Part shown: in pieces, positions 11,251 through 22,930 of the stretch
Layout: the number at the start of each line of letters is the position of its first letter
Numbering within the stretch: the first letter of the stretch is position 1
Origin: Penium margaritaceum
Lineage: Eukaryota; Streptophyta; Zygnematophyceae; Desmidiales; Peniaceae
Assembly (NCBI GenBank): GCA_023375785.1
Contig: SZWC01000826.1
Location: 172,194 to 233,724, forward strand
Reading direction: 5' to 3'
Length of the DNA stretch: 61,531 nt
Program-made: the position numbers and the translations under genes
Notes under the pieces: model-generated
What the model saw: the letters and a program-made list of their open reading frames with translations, nothing else
What the model was told of the DNA's origin: nothing
The model's database searches: none

Positions 11251-11430
11251 CGCACTGAGGCGCACTAAGGCGCACTCAGGCACACTCAGGCGCACTCTGG
11301 TGCACTCAGGGACATTCAAACGCACTCAGGCGCACTCAGGCGCACTGAGGCGCACTAAGGCGCACTCAGGCACACTCAGGCGCACTCTGGTGCACTCAGG
11401 GACATTCAAACGCACTCAGGCGCACTCACG
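11251..11430 (+). repeat. 90-bp local HOR, two copies
   Basis: A nine-unit block starting CGCACTGAGG CGCACTAAGG at 11251 repeats at 11341, including the distinctive CTCTGGTGCACTCAGGGACA segment. The block occurs singly near 5220, 8775, 19450 and 22100, so this is a local doubling. Confidence 0.8.
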
Positions 11431-11780
11431 CGCACTCAGGTGCACTCAGGCATAGTCAGGCGCAGTCAGGCACAGTCAGGTGCAGTCAGGCACAGTCATG
11501 GGCAGTCAAGCGCAGTAAGGCGCATTCAGGTGCAGTCAGACGCAGTCAGGCGCAGTCAAGCGCAGTCAAGCACAGTCAGGCGTAGTCAGACGCACTTAGG
11601 CGCAGTCAGGCGCACTCAGGCGCACTCAAGCGCACTCAGGTGCACTCAGGCGTACTCAAGCGCACTCAGGCACACTCAGGTGCAGTCAGGCACAGTCAGG
11701 CGCAGTCAGGCACAGTCAGGCGCACTCAGGCGCAGTCAGGCGAAGTCAGGTGCAGTCAGGCGCAGTCAGGCGCAGTCAGG

Positions 11781-11984
11781 CGCACTCAGGCGCACTCAGG
11801 CGCACTCAAGCGCACTCAGGCGCACTCAGGCGCACTCAAGCGCACTCAGGCGCACTCAGGCGCACTCAAGCGCACTCAGGCGCACTCAGGCGCACTCAAG
11901 CGCACTCAGGCGCACTCAGGCGCACTCAAGCGCACTCAGGCGCACTCAGGCGCACTCAAGCGCACTCAGGCGCACTCAGGCGCA
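11781..11984 (+). repeat. 30-bp HOR, about 6.8 copies
   Basis: Three C-type units, the third ending AAG instead of AGG, repeat with 30-bp period. The AA variants fall at 11809, 11839, 11869, 11899, 11929 and 11959. Thirty bp is a multiple of three, so every frame reads a perfect ten-residue repeat here. Copies are identical by eye, indicating recent expansion or homogenisation. Confidence 0.9.
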
Positions 11985-14900
11985 GTCAGGCGCAGTCAGG
12001 CGCAGTTAGGCGCAGTCAGGCGCAGTCAGGCGCAGTCAGGCGCAGTGAAGCACAGTCAGGCCAATCAGGTGCATTCAGGTGCACTCTAGGCACTCAGGCG
12101 CACTCAGGCGCATTCAGGCGCACTCAGGCGCACTCAGGCGCACTCAGGCACAGTCAGGCGCAGTCAGGCGCAGTCAAGCACAGTCACACACACTCAGGCG
12201 CAGTCAGGCACAGTCAGGCGCACTCAGGGGCACTTAGGCGCACTCAGATGCACTCAGGCGCACTGAGGCGCACTCAGGTGCACTCAGGCGCAATCAGGCG
12301 CACTGAGGCAAACTCAGGCGCACTCAGGCGCAGTCAGGCGCGCTCCGGCGCACTCAGGCGCACTCAGGCGTACTCAGGCGTACTCATGCGCACTCTGGCG
12401 CTCTCAGGTGTAGTTAGGCACAGTCAGGCGCAGTCACGCGCAGACAGGCGCAGTCAAGCGCAGTCATGCGCAGTTAGGCGCAGTCAGGCGCAGACAGGCG
12501 CAGTCAGGCGCAGTCAGGCGCAACCAAGCGCAGGCAGGCGCAGTCAGGCGCAGTCAGGCGCAGTCAGACGCTGTCAGGCGTAGTCAGGCACAGTCAGGCG
12601 CAGTCACGGGCACTCAGGCACACTCAAGCCCACTCAGGCGCACTTCGGCGCATTAAGGCGCATTTAGGCGCATTCAGGCGTACCCAGGCACACTCAAGCG
12701 CACTTAGGCGCACTCAGGCACACTCAGGCGCTCTCAGGCGCACTCAAGCGCATTCAGGCACACTCAGGCGCAGTCAGGCGCTGTCAGACGCAGTCAGGCG
12801 GAGTCAGGTGTAGTCAGGCGCAGTCAGGCGCAGTCAGGCGCACTCAGGCACACTCAGGCGCACTCTGGCACACTCAGGCGCACTCAGGCGCACTCAGGCG
12901 CACTTTGGCGCACTCAGGCGCACTCAGGTGCCGTCACGCGCAGTCAGGCGCACTCAGGCGCATTCGGGCGCACTAAGGAGCACTCAGGCGCACTCAGGTG
13001 CACTCCGGGACATTCAGACACACTCAGGTGCACTCACGCGCACTCAGGCACACTCCGGCGTAGTCAGGCGCAGTCAGGCAAACTCAGGCGCACTCAGGCG
13101 CACTCAGGCGCACTCACGTGCACTTAGGCGCACTCAGGCGCAATCAGGCGCAATGAGGAGCAGTCAGGTTCACTCAGGCGGAGTCAGGCACAGTCAGGCG
13201 CAGTGAGGTGCAGTCAGGCACTGTCAGGCGCAGTCAGACGTAGTCAAGCGTAGTCAGGCGCAGTCAGGCGCAATCAGGGGCACACAGGGGCACTCAGGCG
13301 CACTCAGGCGCACTCACGCGCACTCAGGCGCACTCACGCGCACACAGGCGCACTCAAGCGGACTCAGGCACACTCAGGCGCACGCAGGCGCACTCATGCG
13401 CACTCACGCGCACTCAGGCGCACTCAGGCGCACTCATGCGCACTCACGCGCACTCAGGCGCACTCAGGGGCACTCAGGCGCATTCAGGCACAGTCACGCG
13501 CAGTCAGGCACCGCCAGGCGCACTCAGGGGCACTCAGGCGCACTCAGGGGCATTCAAGAGCACTTAGGCGTACTCAGGCGTACTCAGGCACACTCAGGCG
13601 CACTCGGCCGCACTCAGGCGCACTCAGGCACTCATAGGCGTACTCAGGCGCATGCAGGCGCACTCAAGCGCACTCAGGCGTAGTCAGGCGTAGACAGGCG
13701 CCGTCAGGCGCACTCAGGCGCACTCAGCCGCATTGAGGCACACTCAGGCGCCCACAGGCGCACTCAGGCGCACTCAGGCATACTCAGGCGCATTCAGGCG
13801 CACTCAGGCGCACTCAGGTGCACTCAGGTGCACTCAGGCGCACTCAGGTGCACTCAGGTGCTTCAGGCGCTCTCAGGCGCACTCAAGCGCTCTCAGGGGC
13901 ACTAAGGCGCGCTCAGGTGCACTCAGGCCCACTCAAGCGCACTCAGACGCACTCACGGGCAATCAGGCGCACTCAGGCGCACTCAGGCGCACTCAGGCGC
14001 ACTAAGGCGCACTCAGGTGCAGTGAGGCGCAGTCTGGTGAGTCTGGTGCAGACAGGCGCAGTCAGGCTCAGTCAGGCGCAATCAGGCGCAGTCAGGCGCA
14101 GTCAGGCGCAATCAGGCGCAGTCAGGCACACTCGGGCGCAGTCAGGCGCAATCAGGCGCAGTCAGGCACACTTAGGTGCACTTAGGTGCATTCAGGCACA
14201 CTCAGGCGCAGTCAGGGGAAGTCAGGCCTGTCAGGAGCAGTCAGGCACAGTCACACGCAGTCAGGCGCAGTCACACGTAGTCAGGCGCAGTCACATGCAA
14301 TCAGGCGCACTCAGGGGTACTCAGGTGCACTCAGGTGCACTCAGGCGCATTTAGGCGCATTCAGGCGCACTCTGGCGCACTCAGTCGCACTCAGGTGCAC
14401 ACAGGCGCACTCAGGCGCACTCAAGCGCACTCAGGCGCACTCGGGCGCACTCAGGCGCACTCAGGCGCACTCAGGCGTACTTAGGCGCAGTCAGGCGCAG
14501 TCTGGCGCACTCAGGCGAAGATAGGCGCAGGCAGGCACAATCAGGCACAGTCAGGCACAGTCAGGCGCAGTCAAGCACAGTCAGGGGCAACTCAGGCGCA
14601 CTCAGGCGCACTCAGGCACACTCAGGCACACTCAGGCGCACTCAGGCACACTCAGGCACACTCAGGCGCACTCAGGTGCAGTCATGTGAAGTCATGCGTA
14701 GTCAGGCGCACTCAGACACTCAGGCGCACTCAGGCGGAATCAGGCGCACTCAGGCGCAGTCATGCGCACTCAGGCGCACTCGGGCGCACTCAGGTGCTCT
14801 CAAGCACAGTCCAGCGCATTCAGGCATAGTAAGGCGCAGACAGGCGCAGTCACGCGCAGTCAGGCGTAGTCAGGCGCACTCAGGCACAGTAAGGCACAGT

Positions 14901-16620
14901 CAGGTGAGTCAGGCGCAGTCAAGCGCAGTCAGGCGCACTCAGGCGCACTCAGGCACTCTCAGGCATAGTCAGGCGCAGTCAGGTGCAGTCAGGCGTAGTC
15001 AGGCGCAGTGAGGCGCAGTCAGGCGCAGTCAGGCGTAGTCAGGCGCAGTCAAGAGCAGTCAGGCGCAGTCAGGCTAAGTCAGGCGCAGTTAGGCGCAGTC
15101 AGGTGTAGTCAGGCGGAGTCAGGCGCAGTCAGGCGCACTCAGGGGCACTCAGGCGCACTCACGTGCACTCAGGCGCACTCAACCGTACTCAGACGCATTC
15201 AGGCGCACTCATGCGCACTCAGGCGCACTCAGGCGCACTCAGGCACACTCAGGCGCTCTCAGGGGCACTTAGGCGCACTCAGGCGCACTCAGGCGCACTC
15301 AGCTGTAGTCAGGCACAGTCAGGCGGAGTCAGGCGTACTGAGGCGCACTCAGGCGCACTCAAGCGCACTCAGGCATAGTCAGGCGCAGTGAGGCGCAGTC
15401 ACGCGCAGTCAGGCACAGTCAGGCGCAGTCAGGCGTATTCAAGCGCAGTCAGGCGTAGTCACGCGCAGTCAGGCGCAGTCAGGCGCAGTCTGGCACAGTC
15501 AGGCGCAAGTCAGGCACACTCACGCGCACTCAAGCGCACTCAGGCACACTCAGGCGCACTTAGGCGTGTTCAGGCGCACTCAGGCGCACTCAAACAAAGT
15601 AATGCGAAGTTATGCGCAGTCAGGCGTACTCAGGCGCACTCAGGCGCACTCAGGTCCACTCAGGCGCACTCAGGCGCACTCAAGCACACTCAGGCGCACT
15701 CGGGCGCACTCAGGCGCTCTCAGGCGTATTCAAGCGCAGTCAGGCATAGTAAGGCGTAGTCTGGCGCAGTAAGGCGCAGTCAAGCGCAGTCAGGCGCAGA
15801 CAGGCGCAGTTAGGCACAGTCAGGCGCAGTCAGGCACAGTCAGGCACTGTCAGGCACAGTCAAGGGCAGTTAGGCGCAGTCAGGCGCAGTCAAGGACACT
15901 CAGGCGCACTCAGGCACACTCAGGCGCACTCAAGCGCACTCAGGCGCACTCAGGCGCACTCAGGCGCACTCAGGCGCACTCGGGCACACTCAGGCGCACA
16001 CAAGCACACTCACGCGCACTCACGCGCACTCAGGCGCAGTCAGGCGCAGTCAGGCGGAGTCAGGCGCAGTCAGGCGCACTCAGGAGCACTCAGGCACACT
16101 TAGGCGGACTCAGGCGCACTCAGGCGCACTCAGGCGCACTCAGGCGCACTCAGGCGCACTCAGGCGCCCTCAGGTGCACTCAGGCGCATTAGGTGCACTC
16201 GAGTGCACTCGGGCGCACTCAGGCGCACTCAGGTGCTCTCAGGCGCACTCAGGCGCTCTCAGGCGCAGTCAGGTGCAGTCAGGCACAGTCAGGCGCAGTG
16301 AGACGCAGTCAGACGCAGTCAGGCGCAGTCAGGCGCAGTCACGCACAGTTAGGCTCAGGCAGGCGCGATTAGACGCAGTCAGGCACTGTCAGGCGCACTC
16401 AGGCGCACTCAGGGGTACTCAGGCGCACTCACGTCCACTCAGGCACACTCAGGCGCACTCAGGCGCATTCAGGCGCACTCAGGCGCACTCAGGCGCACTA
16501 TGGCGTACTCATGCGCACTCAGGCGCTCTCAGGAGCACTCAGGCGCACTCAGGCGCACTCAGGCGCACTCAGGCGCAGTCAGGCACAGTCAGGCGGAGTC
16601 AGGCCCAGTCAGGCGCAGTC

Positions 16621-17085
16621 AGGCGCACTCAGGCGCACGCAGGCGGACTCAGGCGGAGTCAGTTGCAGTCAGGCACAGAAAGGCATAGTCAGGTGCAGTC
16701 AGGCGCAGTCAGGCGCACTCAGGCGCAGTCAGGCACAGTCAGGCGCAGTCAGGCACACTCAGGTGCAGTCAGGCGCAGTCAGGCTCATTCAGGAGCACTA
16801 AGGCGCACTCAGGCGCACTCAGGCGCACTCAGGCGCAGTCAGGCGCAGTCAGGCGCAGTCAGGCGCAGTCAGGCGCACTCAGGCGCACGCAGGCGCACTC
16901 AGGCGGAGTCAGTTGCAGTCAGGCACAGAAAGGCATAGTCAGGTGCAGTCAGGCGCAGTCAGGCGCACTCAGGCGCAGTCAGGCACAGTCAGGCGCAGTC
17001 AGGCACACTCAGGTGCAGTCAGGCGCAGTCAGGCTCATTCAGGAGCACTAAGGCGCACTCAGGCGCACTCAGGCGCACTCAGGCG
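16621..17085 (+). repeat. 250-bp tandem duplication
   Basis: A block carrying AGTTGCAGTC AGGCACAGAA AGGCATAGTC at 16661 recurs at 16911, and the block end AGGAGCACTA recurs at 16791 and 17041, both with 250-bp offset. A related block lies near 27340 and 28027. Confidence 0.8.
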
Positions 17086-17949
17086 CACTCAGGCTTAGTG
17101 AGTCGCAGTCAGGCGCAGACAGGCGCAGTGAGGCGCAGTCAGGCGTAGTCAGGCACAGTTAGGCGCAGTCAGGCTTAGTCAGGCGCAGTTAGGTGAATTC
17201 AGGTGCACTTAGGCGCACTCTGGCACACTCAGGCGCACTCAGGCGCACTCAGGCGCACTCTGGCGCACTCAGGTGCACTCAGGTACACTCATGCCCACTC
17301 AGGCGCACACAGGCGCACTCAGGCGCACTCAGGCGCACTCAGGCAAACTTAGGAACACTCAAGCGCACTCAGGCGCACTCTGGCACACTCAGGCGCACTC
17401 AAGCGTACTCAGGCGCACTCACGCGCTCTCATGCGCAGTCAGGCGCAGTCACGCGCAGTCAGGCGCATTCAGGCACAGTCAAGCGCAGTCAGGCGCAGTC
17501 AGGCGCGGTCAGGCGCAGTCAGGCACAGTCAGGCGCAGTCAGGCGCAGTTAGGCGCAGTCAGGCGTAGTCAGGCGCAGTCAAGCGCAGTCAGGTGCAGGC
17601 AGGCGCAATCAGGCGCAGTCAAGCGCAGTCAAACGCTGTCAGGCGTAGTCAGGCGCAGTCAGGCGCAGTCAGGGGCACTCAGGGGCACTCAGGCGCACTC
17701 AAGCGCACTCAAGCGCAATCAGGCGCACTCAGGCGCATTCAGGTGCACTCAGGCGCACTCAGGCGTACTTAGGCGGACTCAGGTGCACTCAGGCGCAGTC
17801 AGGCGCTGTCCGGCGCAAACAGGCGGAGTCAGGTGTACTCAGGCGTAGTCAGGCGCACTCAGGCATTCTCAGGCGCACTCAGGCGCACTCAGGCGCACTC
17901 AAGGGCACTCAGGCGCAGTCAGACGCACTCAGGCGCACTCAGGCGCAGT

Positions 17950-19175
17950 CACGCGCAGTCAGGCGCAGTCAGGCGAAGTCAGGCGCAGTCAGGCGTACTC
18001 AGGCGCACTCAGGCGCACTGAAGCGTACTCAGGCGCACTCACGCGCTCTCATGCGCAGTCAGGCGCAGGCACGCGCAGTCAGGCGCAGTCAGGCGAAGTC
18101 AGGCGCAGTCAGGCGTACTCAGGCGCACTCAGGCGCACTGAAGCGTACTCAGGCGCACTCACGCGCTCTCATGCGCAGTCAGGCGCAGGCACGCGCAGTC
18201 AGGCGCAGTCAGGCGAAGTCAGGCGCAGTCAGGCGTACTCAGGCGCACTCAGGCGCACTGAAGCGTACTCAGGCGCACTCACGCGCTCTCATGCGCAGTC
18301 AGGCGCAGGCACGCGCAGTCAGGCGCAGTCAGGCGAAGTCAGGCGCAGTCAGGCGTACTCAGGCGCACTCAGGCGCACTGAAGCGTACTCAGGCGCACTC
18401 ACGCGCTCTCATGCGCAGTCAGGCGCAGGCACGCGCAGTCAGGCGCAGTCAGGCGAAGTCAGGCGCAGTCAGGCGTACTCAGGCGCACTCAGGCGCACTG
18501 AAGCGTACTCAGGCGCACTCACGCGCTCTCATGCGCAGTCAGGCGCAGGCACGCGCAGTCAGGCGCAGTCAGGCGAAGTCAGGCGCAGTCAGGCGTACTC
18601 AGGCGCACTCAGGCGCACTGAAGCGTACTCAGGCGCACTCACGCGCTCTCATGCGCAGTCAGGCGCAGGCACGCGCAGTCAGGCGCAGTCAGGCGAAGTC
18701 AGGCGCAGTCAGGCGTACTCAGGCGCACTCAGGCGCACTGAAGCGTACTCAGGCGCACTCACGCGCTCTCATGCGCAGTCAGGCGCAGGCACGCGCAGTC
18801 AGGCGCAGTCAGGCGAAGTCAGGCGCAGTCAGGCGTACTCAGGCGCACTCAGGCGCACTGAAGCGTACTCAGGCGCACTCACGCGCTCTCATGCGCAGTC
18901 AGGCGCAGGCACGCGCAGTCAGGCGCAGTCAGGCGAAGTCAGGCGCAGTCAGGCGTACTCAGGCGCACTCAGGCGCACTGAAGCGTACTCAGGCGCACTC
19001 ACGCGCTCTCATGCGCAGTCAGGCGCAGGCACGCGCAGTCAGGCGCAGTCAGGCGAAGTCAGGCGCAGTCAGGCGTACTCAGGCGCACTCAGGCGCACTG
19101 AAGCGTACTCAGGCGCACTCACGCGCTCTCATGCGCAGTCAGGCGCAGGCACGCGCAGTCAGGCGCAGTCAGGCG
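17950..19175 (+). repeat. 120-bp HOR, about 10.2 apparently identical copies
   Basis: From 17950 to 19175 the sequence repeats with a 120-bp period (twelve 10-bp units) and I see no difference between copies. Each copy carries the series GGCGCAGGC, ACGCGCAGTC, GGCGAAGTC, GGCGTACTC, CACTGAAGCG, CACGCGCTCTC and ATGCGCAGTC. The period fails at 17949 (T for G) on the left and 19176 (C for A) on the right. The multiple of three keeps one frame open for 416 codons (18051-19301) with a 40-residue repeat. That ORF is a consequence of the period, not evidence for a gene. The tract is much younger than the array around it. Confidence 0.95.
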
Positions 19176-19298
19176 CACTCAGGCATTCTCAGGCGCACTC
19201 AGGCGCACTCAGGCGCACTCAAGGGCACTCAGGCGCAGTCAGACGCACTCAGGCGCACTCAGGCGCAGTCACGCGCAGTCAGGCGCAGTCAGGCGGAG

Positions 19299-19760
19299 TA
19301 AAGCGCAATCAGGCGCAGTCAGGCACATTCAAGCGCAAATCAGGCGCACTCAGGCGCACTCAAGCACACTCAGGAGTACTCAGGCGCACTCAAGCGCACT
19401 CAAGCGCATGCAGGCGCACGTAGGCGCAATCAGGCGCACTCAGGCGCACTGAGGCGCACTAAGGCGCACTCAGGCACACTCAGGCGCACTCTGGTGCACT
19501 CAGGGACATTCAAACGCACTCAGGCGCACTCACGCGCACTCAGGTGCACTAAGGCGTAGTCAGGCGCAGTCAGGCGCAGTAAAGCGCAATCAGGCGCAGT
19601 CAGGCACATTCAAGCGCAAATCAGGCGCACTCAGGCGCACTGAGGCGCACTAAGGCGCACTCAGGCACACTCAGGCGCACTCTGGTGCACTCAGGGACAT
19701 TCAAACGCACTCAGGCGCACTCACGCGCACTCAGGTGCACTAAGGCGTAGTCAGGCGCAG
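19299..19760 (+). repeat. 280-bp local duplication
   Basis: The segment with AAAGCGCAATC...CACATTCAAGCGCAAATCA near 19299-19342 recurs near 19580-19623, followed by the CTCTGGTGCACTCAGGGACA block in both copies (19488 and 19680). Internal loss makes the second copy shorter. Confidence 0.7.
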
Positions 19761-21260
19761 TCAGGCACAGTCAGGTGCAGTCAGGCACAGTCATGGGCAG
19801 TCAAGCGCAGTAAGGCGCATTCAGGTGCAGTCAGACGCAGTCAGGCGCAGTCAGGCGCAGTCAAGCACAGTCAGGCGTAGTAAGACGCACTTAGGCGCAG
19901 TCAGGCGCACTCAGGCGCACTCAAGCGCACTCAGGTGCACTCAGGCGTACTCAAGCGTACTTAGGCACACTCAGGTGCACTCAGGCACAGTCAGGCGCAG
20001 TCAGGCACAGTCAGGCGCACTCAGGCGCAGTCAGGCGAAGTCAGGTGCAGTCAGGAGCAGACAGCTGCAGTCAGGCGCAGACAGGCGCAGTCAGGCGCAG
20101 TCAGGCGCAGTTAGGCACAGTCCGGCGCAGTCAGGCGCAGTCAGGCGCAGTCAAGCACAGTCAGGCCAATCAGGCGCATTCAGGTGCACTCTAGGCACTC
20201 AGGCGCACTCAGGCGCATTCAGGCGCACTTAGGCGCACTCAGGCGCACTCAGGCGCACTCGAGCGTAGTCAAGCGCAGTCAAGCACAGTCACACGCACTC
20301 GGGAACAGTCAGGCACAGTCAGGCGCACTCAGGGGCACTCAGGCGCAATCAGATGCACTGAGGCGCACTGAGGCGCACTCAGGCGCACCCAGGCGCAGTC
20401 AGGCGCACTGAGGCAAACTCAGGCGCACTCAGGCGCACTCAGGCGCACTCCGGTGCACTCAGGCGCACTCAGGCGCACTCAGGCGTACTCATGTGCATTC
20501 TGGCGCTCTCAGGCGTAGTCAGGCACAGTCAGGCGCAGTCACGTGCAGTCAGGCGCAGTCAGGCCCAGTCATGCGCAGTTAGGCGCAGTCCGGCGCAGGC
20601 AGGCGCAGTCAGGCGCAGTCACGCACAGTCAGACGCAGTCAGGCGCAGTCAGACGCTGTCAGGCGTAGTCAGGCACAGTCAGGCGCCGTCAGGGGCACTC
20701 AGGCACAATCAAGCCCACTCAGGCGCACTTAGGCGCATTCAGGCGCACTCAGGCACACTCAAGCGCACTTAGGCGCACTCAGGTGCACTCAGGCGCTCTC
20801 AGGCGCACTAAAGCGCATTCAGGCACACTCAGGCGCAGTCAGGCGCTGTCAGACGCAGTCAGGCGGAGTCAGGTGTTGTCAGGCGCAGTCAGGCGCAGTC
20901 AGGCGTACTCAGGCACACTCAGGCGCACTCCAGCACACTCAGGCGCAATCCGGCGCACTCAGGCGCACTCAGGCGCACTCAGGCGCACTCAGGCAAACTT
21001 AGGAACACTCAAGCGCACTCAGGCGCACTCAGGCATACTCAGGCGCACTCAAGCGTACTCAGGCGCACTCACGCGCTCTCAGGCGCAGTCAGGCGCAGTC
21101 AGGCGCAGTCAGGCGCAGTCAGGCACAGTCAAGCGCAGTCAGGCGCAGTCAGGCACAGTCAGGCACAGTCAGGCGCAGTCAGGCGCAGTTAGGCGCAGTC
21201 AGGCGTAGTCAGGCGCAGTCAAGCGCAGTCAGGTGCAGGCAGGCGCAATCAGGCGCAGTC

Positions 21261-21541
21261 AAGCGCAGTCAGGCGCAGTCAGGCGCACTCAGACGCACTC
21301 AGGCACAGTCAGGCGCAGTCAGGCGCAGTTAAGCGCAGTCAGGCGCAGTCAGGCGCACTCAGACGCACTCAGGCACAGTCAGGCGCAGTCAGGCGCAGTT
21401 AAGCGCAGTCAGGCGCAGTCAGGCGCACTCAGACGCACTCAGGCACAGTCAGGCGCAGTCAGGCGCAGTTAAGCGCAGTCAGGCGCAGTCAGGCGCACTC
21501 AGACGCACTCAGGCACAGTCAGGCGCAGTCAGGCGCAGTTA
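21261..21541 (+). repeat. 70-bp HOR, four copies
   Basis: The seven-unit block AAGCGCAGTC, two standard units, AGACGCACTC, AGGCACAGTC and two further units (the last ending GTT) repeats with period 70. AGACGCACTC falls at 21291, 21361, 21431 and 21501. Copies match by eye. Confidence 0.9.
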
Positions 21542-22240
21542 GGCGCAGTCAGGCGTAGTCAGGCGCAGTCAAGCGCAGTCAGGTGCAGGCAGGCGCAATC
21601 AGGCGCAGTCAAGCGCAGTCAGACGCTGTCAGGCGTAGTCAGGGGCACTCAGGGGCACTCAGGCGCACTCAGGCGCACTCAAGCGCACTCAGGCGCACTC
21701 AGGCGCATTCAGGTGCACTCAGGCGCACTCAGGCGCACTTAGGCGCACTCAGGTGCACTCAGGCGCAGTCAGGTGCTGTCAGGCGCAAACAGGCAGAGTC
21801 AGGTGTACTCAGGCGTAGTCAGGCGCACTCAGGCATTCTCAGGCGCACTCAGGCGCACTCAAGGGCACTCAGTCGCAATCAGACGCACTCAGGCGCACTT
21901 AGGCGCAGTCACGCGCAGCCAGGCGCAGTCAGGCGTAGTCAAGCGCAATCAGGCGCAGTCAGGCACATTCAGGCGCAAAGCAGGCGCACTCAGGCGCACT
22001 CAGGCGCACTCAAGCACACTCAGGCGCACTCAGGCGCACTCAGGCGCACTCAAGCGCATGCAGGCGCACGCAGGCGCAATCAGGCGCACTCAGGCGTACT
22101 GAGGCGCACTAAGGCGCACTCAGGCACACTCAGGCGCACTCTGGTGCACTCAGGGACATTCAAACGCACTCAGGCGCACTCACGCGCACTCAGGTGCACT
22201 CAGGCATAGTCAGGCGCAGTCAGGCACAGTCAGGTGCAGT

Positions 22241-22930
22241 CATGCACAGTCATGGGCAGTCAAGCGCAGTAAGGCGCATTCAGGTGCAGTCAGACGCAGT
22301 CAGGCGCAGTCAGGCGCAGTCAAGCACAGTCAGGCGTAGTCAGACGCACTTAGGCGCAGTCAGGCGCACTCAGGCACACTCAAGCTCACTCAGGTGCACT
22401 CAGGCGTACTCAAGCGCACTCAGGCACACTCAGGTGCAGTCAGGCACAGTCAGGCGCAGTCAGGCACAGTCAGGCGCACTAGGCACCAGTCAGGCGAAGT
22501 CAGGTGCAGTCAGGAGCAGACAGGTGCAGTCAGGCGCAGTCAGGCGCAGTCAGGCGCAGTCAGGCACAGTCAGGCGCAGTCATGCACAGTCATGGGCAGT
22601 CAAGCGCAGTAAGGCGCATTCAGGTGCAGTCAGACGCAGTCAGGCGCAGTCAGGCGCAGTCAAGCACAGTCAGGCGTAGTCAGACGCACTTAGGCGCAGT
22701 CAGGCGCACTCAGGCACACTCAAGCTCACTCAGGTGCACTCAGGCGTACTCAAGCGCACTCAGGCACACTCAGGTGCAGTCAGGCACAGTCAGGCGCAGT
22801 CAGGCACAGTCAGGCGCACTCAGGCGCAGTCAGGCGAAGTCAGGTGCAGTCAGGAGCAGACAGGTGCAGTCAGGCGCAGACAGGCGCAGTCAGGCGCAGT
22901 CAGGCGCAGTCAGGCGCAGTTAGGCGCAGT
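22241..22930 (+). repeat. 340-bp tandem duplication
   Basis: CATGCACAGTCATGGGCAGT occurs at 22241 and 22581, and the following variants (AAGGCGCATT, AGACGCACTT, AAGCTCACTC, AAGTCAGGTGCAGTCAGGAG) repeat in order with the 340-bp offset. Confidence 0.8.

Larger units (their letters stand above)
11100..17215 (+). repeat. Array segmental duplication, copy 1
   Basis: Rare variant landmarks occur here in the same order as in 21950-28340: CTCTAGGCACTCAGG (12084 and 22998), CACTTTGGCG (12901 and 23675), CTTCAGGCGCTCTCAGG (13861 and 24545), CAAACAAAGTAATG (15591 and 26226), GCATTAGGTGCACTCG (16186 and 26781), and AGGCTTAGTG / AGGCTAAGTG (17091 and 28216). Spacing drifts from about 10.9 to 10.6 and then to 11.1 kb because of local gains and losses. 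The outer edges are approximate. Confidence 0.8.

Noticed and set aside
18051..19301. A 416-codon ORF with a perfect 40-residue repeat
   Set aside because: The 120-bp HOR is a multiple of three, so perfect repetition keeps the frame by itself. Perfection is at the DNA level including synonymous sites, which indicates recent amplification rather than protein selection.
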